From contig SDRW01000002.1 in NCBI GenBank assembly GCA_007845485.1, positions 124,001-188,000 of the forward strand: a DNA stretch of 64,000 nt. The letters run 5' to 3'. Shown here piece after piece: positions 54,449 to 63,709 of the stretch (its first letter is position 1; each line of letters opens with the position of its first letter). The DNA comes from TM7 phylum sp. oral taxon 348. GTDB lineage: Bacteria > Patescibacteriota > Saccharimonadia > Saccharimonadales > Saccharimonadaceae. The notes beneath the pieces are model-generated. The model did no database searches. It was given only the letters and a program-made list of their open reading frames with translations, and had not been told where the DNA came from. Position numbers and translations under genes: made by a program.

Positions 54449-55741
54449 TTAGTATAAATCAAGAATGGCTAAGTGCTCAATATGTGGCGTTTTTGGGAAG
54501 AAATTATAACCGCGATGTGCTTTGATTCCATATTTTTCAGATAGTTTTGCTATATCACGGGCTTGCGTAACAGGGTTACAGCTTAAGTAGATTATGCGTT
54601 TCGGTTTTTCGGATATTAATTTATCTATAACATCATTATGTAGACCTGCGCGCGGTGGATCTACTATAATTAGTGAATCTTTAGAAATATATTCTAAGGC
54701 TTTTTCGCTTGGAGCTAGAATTGCTTTGGCATTTTTACCTAGAATTTTTATATTTTTCTGCATTTCGCGGACAGCATTTTCATTAATTTCTACTAATGTC
54801 ACATTATTGCCACCGATTGTCAAGCCTATAGAGCCAACTCCAGAATATAAGTCTACTACGTTTATATCGTGATTTATCCACGACTTCATATCTAGCAAAG
54901 CTTGTTCATAGACTGGAAGATTTATTTGAAAAAATCCTTCAGTTGCATAGTTAAATGGAGTATTTAAAATTTCATCTTGTAATGCCTTTATTCCCCATTT
55001 TTGTAATCTTTTGGTGATTATACTGGCGGGACTTTTAGGGTTTGAATAAATTATCTCCAGGCTATCAAGTTCAGATTTTTTAAACTCATCTTCACTAAAT
55101 TTGGGAAAATCTTCAGTTTTCACATAGAGCTGTGCTGCCGTTTGCCTATGGCGACTACATCTAATCAAGAGGGTTTTTAAATCTCTGCCACTAGTTCCTC
55201 GGTTTCTCAAAATATTGCGTACGTTTATAGCTTTTTGGTTGATTGCATTAGGCGCCAGGCTTGTTTTGGTTACTGGTATTTTACCTTTGGTTGATCGTCT
55301 AAAAAAAGCTAAATCCAGCTGATTTAGATCAGTATCCCACCACCAGCTAAATTCTATTTTATTGCGATAGCCGTACTCATTATTGTCTGTAAAAACTTCT
55401 ATGGGATTAGGTAGAACTATATTATGCATCTCAAAAGCTTCTTCTATTAAAGCTGCTTTATAGTGTTGTTCAGATGCAAAATCTAAAATTTGCCAGGGGC
55501 TAGTGCTTAGGTAGCTATCTTCATCTTGTGGATTGACCCTTTCAGAACAAGATTGTTTAATATTGGTGGCGACGCCTTCTATAAAACCAGATTTATTTTT
55601 GATTTGTTTTATATCGGCAATCTCACCTGGTAGAACCCCCCAGGCTAATACTTTTTTGCCATTTTCTAACTCGCCTAGTGCCCGTCCGCCGCCTATTATT
55701 TTGGTGAATTTAATATCTTTATATATGACTGGTTTTTTCAT
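54449..55741 (-). CDS. RlmD/TrmA-family RNA uracil-5-methyltransferase, lacking Fe-S cysteines
   Basis: A 430-residue protein. An N-terminal TRAM-like domain (GGGRALGELENGKKVLAWG) is followed by a Rossmann SAM domain (VDLYSGVGSIGLTIGG, IIVDPPRAGLHNDVI) and the catalytic Cys in IYLSCNPVTQARDI. The 4Fe-4S region is reduced to a single Cys (QSCSERVNPQDED), so the cluster seen in RlmD is absent, as in RlmCD-type enzymes. It methylates uridine in rRNA or tRNA; target not determinable. Confidence 0.85.
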   Translation of the reverse strand: MKKPVIYKDIKFTKIIGGGRALGELENGKKVLAWGVLPGEIADIKQIKNKSGFIEGVATNIKQSCSERVNPQDEDSYLSTSPWQILDFASEQHYKAALIEEAFEMHNIVLPNPIEVFTDNNEYGYRNKIEFSWWWDTDLNQLDLAFFRRSTKGKIPVTKTSLAPNAINQKAINVRNILRNRGTSGRDLKTLLIRCSRHRQTAAQLYVKTEDFPKFSEDEFKKSELDSLEIIYSNPKSPASIITKRLQKWGIKALQDEILNTPFNYATEGFFQINLPVYEQALLDMKSWINHDINVVDLYSGVGSIGLTIGGNNVTLVEINENAVREMQKNIKILGKNAKAILAPSEKALEYISKDSLIIVDPPRAGLHNDVIDKLISEKPKRIIYLSCNPVTQARDIAKLSEKYGIKAHRGYNFFPKTPHIEHLAILDLY

Positions 55742-55829
55742 CTGAATTTGATTATATCATAGTAAAATATGGGATGAATTATGTAATAATCACTTTGTTC
55801 TAGACTGTAAAATTGGTATAATTACGCTA

Positions 55830-57800
55830 ATGCATAATGAAAAAACTGTGCTAGATTTTGATGAATGGTTATATCCATTTAAAGATGATATTTTGGCTCA
55901 GCAAAACTATCTTTTACATGCTAGAAACCATATTTTAGATGGTAAAAGCCCTAGTGAATTTGCTCTTGGTTGGCATTATTTTGGGTTGCATAAAAAACCA
56001 GACGGGTGGATTATGCGCGAGTGGGCACCAAATGCTACTGCTATATATTTGGTTTGTGAAAATAATAATTGGCAAGATTCGCCTGATTATGAGTTTGAAC
56101 CGAAAAAGGATGGTCAATGGCAATTAAAGCTACCTTTAAAATTACTAAATCATGGTGATAAATATAAACTCCATGTTTATTGGAATCACGGTCATAATGA
56201 TGGCTATAGATTACCTGCTTACGCAAATTATGTTTTACAAAATGAAGAAACCAAAGGATTTGATGCTGTAGTTTGGCAACCGAAGGATCAATATATTTGG
56301 CGCTATAAAACTCCACCACTACCAGAAATACCACTGATTTATGAGGCACATATTGGTATGGCATCTACTGACGAGAAAGTCGCAAGTTATAGTGAATTTA
56401 CAAAAAATGTATTGCCTAGGATAAAAGATCTTGGCTATAATACTGTTCAACTAATGGCTATAGCGGAGCATCCTTATTATGGGAGCTTTGGTTATCATGT
56501 GGCGAATTTTTTCGCACCGAGTTCACGCTTTGGAACTCCTGATGATCTAAAACAGTTAATAGACACGGCTCATTCTCTCGGCCTTAGGGTTATTATGGAT
56601 ATCGTACACGCCCATTCTGTGAGCAATGAAAATGAAGGTTTGGGTAATTTTGCGGGCGATAAGTCTCAGTATTTTTGCGCTGGAGAGCGAGGTCGCCATA
56701 GCCAATGGGATTCGTTGGTATTTGATTATGGTAAGCCAGAAGTTGTTCATTTTTTGCTTAGTAATGTTCGGTATTGGCTTGATGAATTTAGATTTGACGG
56801 ATTCAGATTTGATGGCGTAACAAGTATGATTTATAGCCATCATGGATTAGATAAATCATTTACAAATTATAATGATTATTATAATAATACATTGCAACTT
56901 GATGCATTAGCTTATCTACAAATGGCGAACGATGTTGCGCATTCTGTTGGTAAATCAATCTTAACAATAGCTGAAGATACTAGTGCTTTGCCAGGTTTGG
57001 CATTATCAAGCAAAAATGGCGGAATAGGTTTTGACTATAGATTAAGCATGGGAGTTCCAGATCTATGGATTAAAATATTAAAAGAGAAAAAAGATGAAGA
57101 CTGGGATCTGGTTCATCTCTTTTATGAATTAACAGCCCGCCGTCCTGAAGAAAAAGTCATTAGCTATGCCGAAAGTCATGATCAAGCTATGGTTGGCGAT
57201 AAAACTATCATGTTTCGCTTGGCGGATAAGGCTATGTATTGGCATATGCAAAAAAGTGATAATAATATAGAAATTGAGCGAGCTATTGCACTACATAAGA
57301 TGATTCGCCTAATTACCGCTAGCACTAATGGCGGTGGATATCTAAACTTTATGGGTAATGAATTTGGACATCCAGAATGGATTGATTTTCCGCGTGAAGG
57401 CAATAAGTGGTCATTTGCACATGCTCGTCGCCGCTGGGATCTGGTTGATAATGGATTCTTAAAATATGAATGGCTATATAATTTTGATAAGGCTATGATA
57501 AAAATTATCTCAGATTCTAGCAGATATACAGTACAAAATACCTATATTAGTCAAAATGACGGTGTAATTAGTTTTGTGCGTGGTGAATATTTATTTATAT
57601 TTAATTTCTCACCCAGCAAATCACATGAAGACTACGGCATACCCACTAAAGATGGTGATTATAACCTAATTCTATCTAGTGATGATGATACTTTTGGCGG
57701 TCTAAATAGAATTCAAGACAATGGTAATTACATCGCAAAAGATAATCTTATAAAGATATATACTCCAGCTAGAACTGCATGCGTTTTTAAGTTGAAGTGA
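55830..57800 (+). CDS. glgB: 1,4-alpha-glucan branching enzyme
   Basis: A 656-residue GH13 protein. An N-terminal CBM48 region (ALGWHYFGLHKKPDGW, REWAPNATAIYL) precedes the barrel. Catalytic motifs: VIMDIVHAHSV, FRFDGVTSMIY (nucleophile Asp), LTIAEDTSALPG (acid Glu) and ISYAESHDQAM. YLNFMGNEFGHPEWIDFPR is typical of branching enzymes. It forms alpha-1,6 branches in glycogen. TGG-TATAAT lies 7 nt before the ATG (55817-55822). Convergent with the phosphorylase gene. Confidence 0.94.
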   Translation: MHNEKTVLDFDEWLYPFKDDILAQQNYLLHARNHILDGKSPSEFALGWHYFGLHKKPDGWIMREWAPNATAIYLVCENNNWQDSPDYEFEPKKDGQWQLKLPLKLLNHGDKYKLHVYWNHGHNDGYRLPAYANYVLQNEETKGFDAVVWQPKDQYIWRYKTPPLPEIPLIYEAHIGMASTDEKVASYSEFTKNVLPRIKDLGYNTVQLMAIAEHPYYGSFGYHVANFFAPSSRFGTPDDLKQLIDTAHSLGLRVIMDIVHAHSVSNENEGLGNFAGDKSQYFCAGERGRHSQWDSLVFDYGKPEVVHFLLSNVRYWLDEFRFDGFRFDGVTSMIYSHHGLDKSFTNYNDYYNNTLQLDALAYLQMANDVAHSVGKSILTIAEDTSALPGLALSSKNGGIGFDYRLSMGVPDLWIKILKEKKDEDWDLVHLFYELTARRPEEKVISYAESHDQAMVGDKTIMFRLADKAMYWHMQKSDNNIEIERAIALHKMIRLITASTNGGGYLNFMGNEFGHPEWIDFPREGNKWSFAHARRRWDLVDNGFLKYEWLYNFDKAMIKIISDSSRYTVQNTYISQNDGVISFVRGEYLFIFNFSPSKSHEDYGIPTKDGDYNLILSSDDDTFGGLNRIQDNGNYIAKDNLIKIYTPARTACVFKLK

Positions 57801-57848
57801 TTTAATTATCTCTACAAGGCTACTGTTTGATTAAGTTTTAAGCTCGGA

Positions 57849-59579
57849 CTATTTATTTGCAAAAAGTTGCAGATATTTTGCCATCATTCTTGGACCAGAT
57901 ATAATCGGTAAATAAGCTCCAAGCGAGCGTATAAGTTCACGGCGATAAGCGCTATCACAACGTAAAATTGCTGAGGCCTGTTCCATGTTGTAGTATAGCG
58001 ATTCTGCTTCATTTTTACCTGAAACCTCTAAGCAAGCGATTGGTTGGACGTCTGCAACTCCACCATCTGGTGTTGAAATAAGTAGCTTGAGATTGGCGAT
58101 GTCTTTCATCCAGGAGGTTCCACAAGCCTCCTCGCCCACTACTGGGACGTTTAATGCACAATCAGCTCCAAATGCCAGAGCCTGACCAATTTCTTCATCG
58201 TAATCTTGTAGATAATGTACACGCTGGCGAAGTATTGGGTCGTTATGGGTTAGTGTTAACATGCGCTGGAGTTCATGTTTCATAGGTTCGTCATTGGGAT
58301 GTGGTTTGCCAGTTAAAATAAGGTGGGCATTGTGGGATTGTAAGATGTTAGACAAGCGGTTTGTATCTGTAAAAAGTAGATCTGGCCTCTTGTAGCTAGC
58401 AAATCTGCGTTTAAAATCAAAAATTATGGCATCATGAGGTATTGTAGTTGGGCAATTGTACTGGTTTTTACGGCGGCGCAAGACATGATTTAGATGTGCC
58501 CGACCTATCTTTTTTAATTGACGCACAGTGTTCATATCGAGTGTATTTAGGCGTGATTTATAATCATTTGAAGGAAGATCTGTTTCGTTTAAGATTCCAT
58601 TTTTGTGGTAGAAATTTTCTATTCCAGGCAAAATCCATTTACGCGAAATTCCATTTGTAATAGCATCAAATTTTACTTTATTACCGCTGTGATCATAAAA
58701 ATCAGAAACACGTGCATGTAGCTTACTAACGCCACTTTTCTTTCCTGCTAATTCCACAGCTAAAAGACTAAGTTTAATCTTACTTTCGCTATTAAATAGG
58801 CTATTTAACCATTCTTTTAATTCATTATTTAAGATATTTGGGTAGGCAAAATGCTCAAATTGTGCTCGTGTGAATTCACCTTCTACTGCTGGGACTAAAG
58901 TGTGGTTTGTATATAATAACTGGCTACGTAAAGCTTTTAAGGCATCTTCAAAAGATTGTCCGCTGCGTAATAAATCATCAAGTCTAGCTATGGCAGCAAA
59001 AACTGTTGGAGCTTCATTTAGCTGCATATAAAGGGCTTCAATCCCCTCCATTCGTAGGGCTTTATATCCGCCAAAGCCGAGCGCGACCTCTTGGTAAAGA
59101 CGGTGGTCGCTACTATTGCTACCTGGGTAAAGTTCGCCAAAGTTTTTTTCTGTTATGGTAACGATTCTAGTTGAACCAAGGGTTCTATCGTAAATATCAA
59201 GTGGCACGACATTATGAATCAATGTACTAATACTTGTATTGCAATACTGGCGATATTCTGGGCCTGGTTTAACTGAAATTGATTCTTCTTGTTGCCAAAA
59301 ATTATCTAACCTCTGATGAGTTTCGCGTGTATAAAATGGTGTAACTACGACGAGTGGTATCCCTAATTGCTGGGCAGTTCGCCGTGTGTCTGCTGCTAAA
59401 ATACCCAAACCACCCCCGCCTTTTATCTCATTTTCTTCCTTGTCGTAGAGCTCCATTGTCCAGTAAAGTAGCGGGCGTGATGGGCTTAGCATGTCAACTA
59501 TAGAATCAATATCTTTTACTTCTCCATCATAAAAAATATTAGCCTTTTTTGCTTGCTCTATAAATTTTTGCAAATTCAC
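57849..59579 (-). CDS. glgP: Alpha-glucan phosphorylase
   Basis: About 576 residues. GGGGLGILAADTRRTAQQLG, LYQEVALGFGGYKALR and EEACGTSWMKDIANLKLLIS match the short-form phosphorylases; the Lys in GTSWMK corresponds to the pyridoxal-phosphate pocket motif GTSGMK. It releases glucose-1-phosphate from glycogen. The GTG at 59579 is preferred because AAGGAG lies 6 nt upstream; the open frame extends to 59750 and overlaps the divergent lipoprotein gene. With glgB it indicates glycogen use, though no glgA or glgC is in view. Confidence 0.85.
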   Translation of the reverse strand: MNLQKFIEQAKKANIFYDGEVKDIDSIVDMLSPSRPLLYWTMELYDKEENEIKGGGGLGILAADTRRTAQQLGIPLVVVTPFYTRETHQRLDNFWQQEESISVKPGPEYRQYCNTSISTLIHNVVPLDIYDRTLGSTRIVTITEKNFGELYPGSNSSDHRLYQEVALGFGGYKALRMEGIEALYMQLNEAPTVFAAIARLDDLLRSGQSFEDALKALRSQLLYTNHTLVPAVEGEFTRAQFEHFAYPNILNNELKEWLNSLFNSESKIKLSLLAVELAGKKSGVSKLHARVSDFYDHSGNKVKFDAITNGISRKWILPGIENFYHKNGILNETDLPSNDYKSRLNTLDMNTVRQLKKIGRAHLNHVLRRRKNQYNCPTTIPHDAIIFDFKRRFASYKRPDLLFTDTNRLSNILQSHNAHLILTGKPHPNDEPMKHELQRMLTLTHNDPILRQRVHYLQDYDEEIGQALAFGADCALNVPVVGEEACGTSWMKDIANLKLLISTPDGGVADVQPIACLEVSGKNEAESLYYNMEQASAILRCDSAYRRELIRSLGAYLPIISGPRMMAKYLQLFANK

Positions 59580-59729
59580 CCCTCGCTCCTTTTTGTTTTC
59601 TATAACCTTTATGCTAATTATAGGATTTATAAAATTAAAAATCAATATTAGTAGACCTGGGGCGTCTTCTTGCTTGATTAGCCAAACTGAATTAAACTTA
59701 CTATAGTAATAAGGAGTAATATATTTTAT

Positions 59730-60464
59730 ATGAATACTAAAAAGAGTCATACAAGTGAATTTAAGTATTTTTCTATTGAAAGTGAATCTCGCGAACAGTA
59801 TTTTAAGCGCGCAGTAACTATGCTTTCTGGTCTTGTGTTAACCCTTAGTGGTGTAAGTGGATGTACTAGTACGAATAATGAATCAAAACCAATAAGCGCA
59901 CCTTCATCTGCCTTATCTCCAGAGCCTACGCCAGCAATCGACCCTTCAAGAGTGGTTGATCAGGGTGAACTACCTACAGCTGATCAAATAGTAGACATTA
60001 TGAATACGCCCGGTGAATGCGTTATGATGGCAGCTGCTTCTGTGCCTGTTAATTATAAAACCAGTGATGGTAATATGAATAGTGGAGAGGCTGTCAGACC
60101 TTTAGTATCGATTGATGGTAGATTATCTGCATCTGGAGGTATTTGTGAAGGTTTAAATATTACTTCAGATCAAGAGCTGGATAAAGAAAATTATTATCGC
60201 TACTTTACATATGATCGCATGGACGGTAAGTTTGTTGAAGTCTTTCCAGTGGATGGTTTACAAACAGAAGCTTATACGCGATTGAACGGTGGTTCTAGTA
60301 CGAAACTTTCCAGTGCTATACAAGGTGTTGCCTATGAATCAAAATACGACAGTAAAGATAAACGAGGTGTTATAACTGGAGTGTTTTCACATACAGATAA
60401 TACTATAAGGGCTGCCGCCTGCTTAAACAAGGAAGATGGGAGTCTCCCAGGATGTAACCTGTAG
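59730..60464 (+). CDS. Putative lipoprotein
   Basis: A 244-residue protein. A charged N-terminus of about 30 residues precedes a hydrophobic segment ending in the lipobox LSGVSGC. A Ser/Pro-rich linker and a beta-rich domain with four or five further cysteines (for example GECVMMAAAS, ASGGICEGLNI, RAAACLNKEDGSLPGC) follow. The cysteines could form disulfides. AAGGAG lies 13 nt before the ATG. Family unknown. Confidence 0.7.
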   Translation: MNTKKSHTSEFKYFSIESESREQYFKRAVTMLSGLVLTLSGVSGCTSTNNESKPISAPSSALSPEPTPAIDPSRVVDQGELPTADQIVDIMNTPGECVMMAAASVPVNYKTSDGNMNSGEAVRPLVSIDGRLSASGGICEGLNITSDQELDKENYYRYFTYDRMDGKFVEVFPVDGLQTEAYTRLNGGSSTKLSSAIQGVAYESKYDSKDKRGVITGVFSHTDNTIRAAACLNKEDGSLPGCNL

Positions 60465-60564
60465 TATTTTAAATAAAACCTAGTAATTTAGTAATGTTTT
60501 TGCTAAAATGATTTATGTGAGTTTGTTTATGTTTATAAATGAACATGTTAATTCACTCGCATAA

Positions 60565-60640
60565 TGGGGTGTGGCCAAGTTGGTAAGGCACCAGGTTTTG
60601 GTCCTGGCATGCGGGGGTTCGAGTCCCTCCACCCCAGCCA
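60565..60640 (+). tRNA. tRNA-Gln (TTG)
   Basis: A 76-nt cloverleaf. Acceptor TGGGGTG pairs with CACCCCA, discriminator G, CCA encoded. Anticodon loop TTTTGGT gives TTG. The T-arm is GGGGGTTCGAGTCCCTC. A decayed serine recombinase ends against its 3' side, as at an integration site. Confidence 0.95.
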
Positions 60641-61887
60641 AATTAGAGAAAGACTTCGAGAGGTCGCCCGCACGGGCGGCTTTTGGGTTGGCGGCGCGCA
60701 GCGCCGACCAAGCGGTTTCAGGGGGTGATTTGATTTTACCGTCGCTGAAAGCGACGACGTTTTTATCTTTTAACAATAGGTTCGACCCGAATATGTCCAG
60801 CAATAGCACTTTTTGCGCGTCAAAATCCCGATTTTCAACGATTTTACAGATTGAACCTACTGTTAAAACCCAACGGCGCATGGGTTCGACCCACGCCGTA
60901 CCGCCACGCTCCAAACGAGCTAATTGCTCGTCAAAAGTTACTTACTGGCTCATCAACTCGGCTTTCTTTTCAGTGAATGTCTGTCGGTCAATCACTTGGT
61001 CGAGGTAACCATCTAGAAGTAACTTTTGTTTGGCGGTCAAATCGGCGACAAGTCGCCGTAAATCTTCACCATCAGACAGATTATGGCTACTTTCGGTGCG
61101 CTCGTCCGCGCCGTTCCATGACGTGCTGGCATTTGTCGCACAAAGATTTTGAGATAATCGTTGTATGTTCGCCTTTGTGCAGCTCGTCGTTATACATAAA
61201 ATAGCCGTAGTAAAAAGGATTTTTCAAGATCTTTTTTATACGATCATCTTTTATCTTATTGCCGCCGCGCTTGATCGCGCCCTTGCGCTTATTGTAGCGA
61301 CCGTCCGTCTTAACTCCATTGTCATACAGATATTGCGATATTTCGCTCATTGTCTTGTCACCCTGCGCGTACAGCTTAAAAGCCTCGGTAATTTTAGGCG
61401 CAACGCGCCTATCAAGCACAATCCGCTTGGTATTTTTGTTATTAATATAGCCAATCGGCGCAATGCCTGGCATTTCGCCGCGCCGAACCTTTGTCCGCAG
61501 CCCACGCTTGACATTTTCCGAGAGATTATCGACAAAGTGCTTGCTCTGGCTAAACTCCAGTGACAGCATATACTTGCCTTGCGGCGTGTTCTCAAACCAA
61601 AAGTGCGGGAACTTGAGATCGACAAGTATACCCTCATCAAGTAGATATAACAGCAAGCCGCTATCAACAGGGTTGCGCGACAATCGATCAGGTAGCCATG
61701 AAATTATACCGTCCGCCTCGCCGTATACTGTCAATAATTTGTTAAACTCCGCGCGACCTGGGCTAGCTGAGTCGTGTAGGCTCAGTCCCAACGACTGCCC
61801 GGGCAAGCCCGTGCTCGCCCCCCACCAGAAACACCCTTTGCGACTAAAAAGAAATTCGGCGGGGGGAAATCTCAAAAAATAAGGCAA
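60641..61887 (-). pseudogene. Decayed large serine recombinase
   Basis: Minus-strand pieces of one gene. The first (61887-61087) has the end of the resolvase domain (PGRAEFNKLL, DGIISWLPDRLSRNPVD), the recombinase domain (RRGEMPGIAPIGYINNKNTK, LKNPFYYGYFMYNDELHKGE) and the start of a zinc ribbon (CDKCQHVMERR). The catalytic-Ser N-terminus is missing. After a frameshift, LTAKQKLLLDGYLDQVIDR and a coiled-coil tail follow, with an in-frame TAA near 60950 before FDEQLARLERGG. The reading frame runs on into the antisense of tRNA-Gln. Recombination activity is lost. Confidence 0.8.
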
Positions 61888-61993
61888 AGGGTTTTTTCTG
61901 GTGGTTCGGCTGCCATTTCATGGCATGGGTGTTGATATTTTGAGAGTTCAGGAAAGTTGCCTAACAGTAAAGAATAATCTATAATATGTTAGC

Positions 61994-63610
61994 ATGATTG
62001 ACCTCAATCGCGTCAACTACGCTACCGGTAGCAAAGAAATACTTCACGATGTGTCGTTCTCTATTAACACTGGTGATAAGGTCGGCCTCGTCGGTTCAAA
62101 CGGCGCAGGCAAGACAACCCTCTTAAGACTTATTAATGGTGACCTAACTCCAACCTCTGGAGAAATCATTAAAACCAACGAAGAAATCGGGATATTGCCA
62201 CAGGACATGCGTGATTGGCTAGATCATAGTGTGTATGAATTTATCGAGGAAGTGACCGGTGTCAAGGATGCGCGCGAGCAGTTTGATGAGCAATGTGCGA
62301 ATCTTGAGCATGACTCGAGTGAACGAACTCTCCTGCTATATGCTGATGCGCTTGAGAAATATGACAAGTTTGAGGTGGCGTCATTTGATGCGAATCTAGA
62401 AAAAGCACTTAAACGCGCCGATATATCATCTATAGATACAGGTAAAGAAATTGGTAATTTTTCTGGTGGTCAGCGAACACGTATTGCACTTGCAGCGGTA
62501 TTTGCTTCACGCTACGATGTTGTCTTATTGGATGAGCCGACTAACAACCTCGATGACAGAGGTGTCGTTGTATTGGAAAAATTTATTGAGGGCTCAAATG
62601 CGGCTTTCTTGATGGTCTCGCATGACCGCCGTTTCCTAAGAAATGCAACAAGCCGTATTATTGAGCTTATGGGCGGTGATCAAGGTATGCGGCAATATGG
62701 ACTCGGTTATGATGAATATGTTGAAGCCCGTGAAAGGGCAAAGCAAGCAACGTTTAATCGCTACGAACAGTATGAAAAAGAAAAGAAGCGACTTGATCGT
62801 GCTGCGAGGGCAGCACGGATTAAGGCAAATTCCGCTGGGTCAAACCGCTCAAATTCTGACAACGATAAGCTCACGGCTCATTTTCGTAAAGAAAAAGCCG
62901 CAAGTGGACTGGCAAGCGCAGCCAGCGGCATGAGTAGTCGGCTCGGACAACTCGAGGAACCGGAGCGACCGGAAGAAGATGTGTCGCTAAAGTTTCTTTT
63001 CAAGGAAGAAGCGGGCAAGAAACTAAATCTGCTTTCCGTATCTAATCTGGAAATTGACTATGGCAATGGACACACGATCGGTCCCGTGTCATTCTCGATT
63101 CGCACTGGCGATAAGATTTTATTGAAGGGTAAGAATGGCTCAGGAAAGACCTCTGTGATACGCGGCATAATGGGTGACGCTCCTGTTTCGTCTGGCGATG
63201 TTCATGCCAGCAAGCAAGCAAATGTTATCTACGTCGATCAAAATCAAACATTGCCGTTACCTGACGACTCTGCGCTCAATAACCTTCGTCACCTTGCGCC
63301 ATCACTTGAATTGCATGACGCAATTAATTTACTTATTCGGTTCAATCTCAAGAAAGATATTATTCAAGTAACACCAGGCAGCGAGTTGAGCGGAGGTGAA
63401 CGCGCCAAGGTGCTCTTGGCAGGAATAGCCGCCAATAATGTTGGTTTATTGATTCTTGATGAGCCGACCAATAATCTTGATATACCGACAATCGAAGCGC
63501 TAGAACACGCGTTAAAAAACTATAATGGAGGCGTCCTGATTGTATCCCACGACCGAGATTTTGTGCAGAATATCGGTATAACAAATACCATAAGTATACC
63601 TACTAGGTAG
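61994..63610 (+). CDS. ABC-F ATPase, second copy
   Basis: A 538-residue protein with two ABC domains: Walker A GSNGAGKTT and GKNGSGKTS, signatures FSGGQRTR and LSGGERAK, Walker B VVLLDEPTNN and LLILDEPTNN. The linker includes YEQYEKEKKRLDRAARAARI and KLTAHFRKEKA. Sequence is quite unlike the ABC-F gene at 37947 and more GC-rich than the surroundings, suggesting later acquisition; ribosome protection against antibiotics is possible. TATAAT lies 8 nt before the ATG (61980-61985). Confidence 0.87.
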   Translation: MIDLNRVNYATGSKEILHDVSFSINTGDKVGLVGSNGAGKTTLLRLINGDLTPTSGEIIKTNEEIGILPQDMRDWLDHSVYEFIEEVTGVKDAREQFDEQCANLEHDSSERTLLLYADALEKYDKFEVASFDANLEKALKRADISSIDTGKEIGNFSGGQRTRIALAAVFASRYDVVLLDEPTNNLDDRGVVVLEKFIEGSNAAFLMVSHDRRFLRNATSRIIELMGGDQGMRQYGLGYDEYVEARERAKQATFNRYEQYEKEKKRLDRAARAARIKANSAGSNRSNSDNDKLTAHFRKEKAASGLASAASGMSSRLGQLEEPERPEEDVSLKFLFKEEAGKKLNLLSVSNLEIDYGNGHTIGPVSFSIRTGDKILLKGKNGSGKTSVIRGIMGDAPVSSGDVHASKQANVIYVDQNQTLPLPDDSALNNLRHLAPSLELHDAINLLIRFNLKKDIIQVTPGSELSGGERAKVLLAGIAANNVGLLILDEPTNNLDIPTIEALEHALKNYNGGVLIVSHDRDFVQNIGITNTISIPTR

Positions 63611-63617
63611 AATATAT

Positions 63618-63646
63618 TTGAGAAATGTGTTTTCTCGTGCTATAAT
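63618..63646 (+). promoter_or_regulatory. Promoter of the last gene
   Basis: TTGAGA (63618-63623), 17-nt spacer ending in TGC, TATAAT (63641-63646). The leader is about 60 nt. Confidence 0.7.
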
Positions 63647-63709
63647 ACGACTAAATTTGGGAGATTTTCCCTTATCGTACCTGCTATCCCGCCCAAGGAG
63701 GTGATTACC

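Noticed and set aside
60571-61008. 145-codon plus-strand ORF starting inside tRNA-Gln
   Set aside because: Begins in the tRNA and is antisense to the recombinase remnant.
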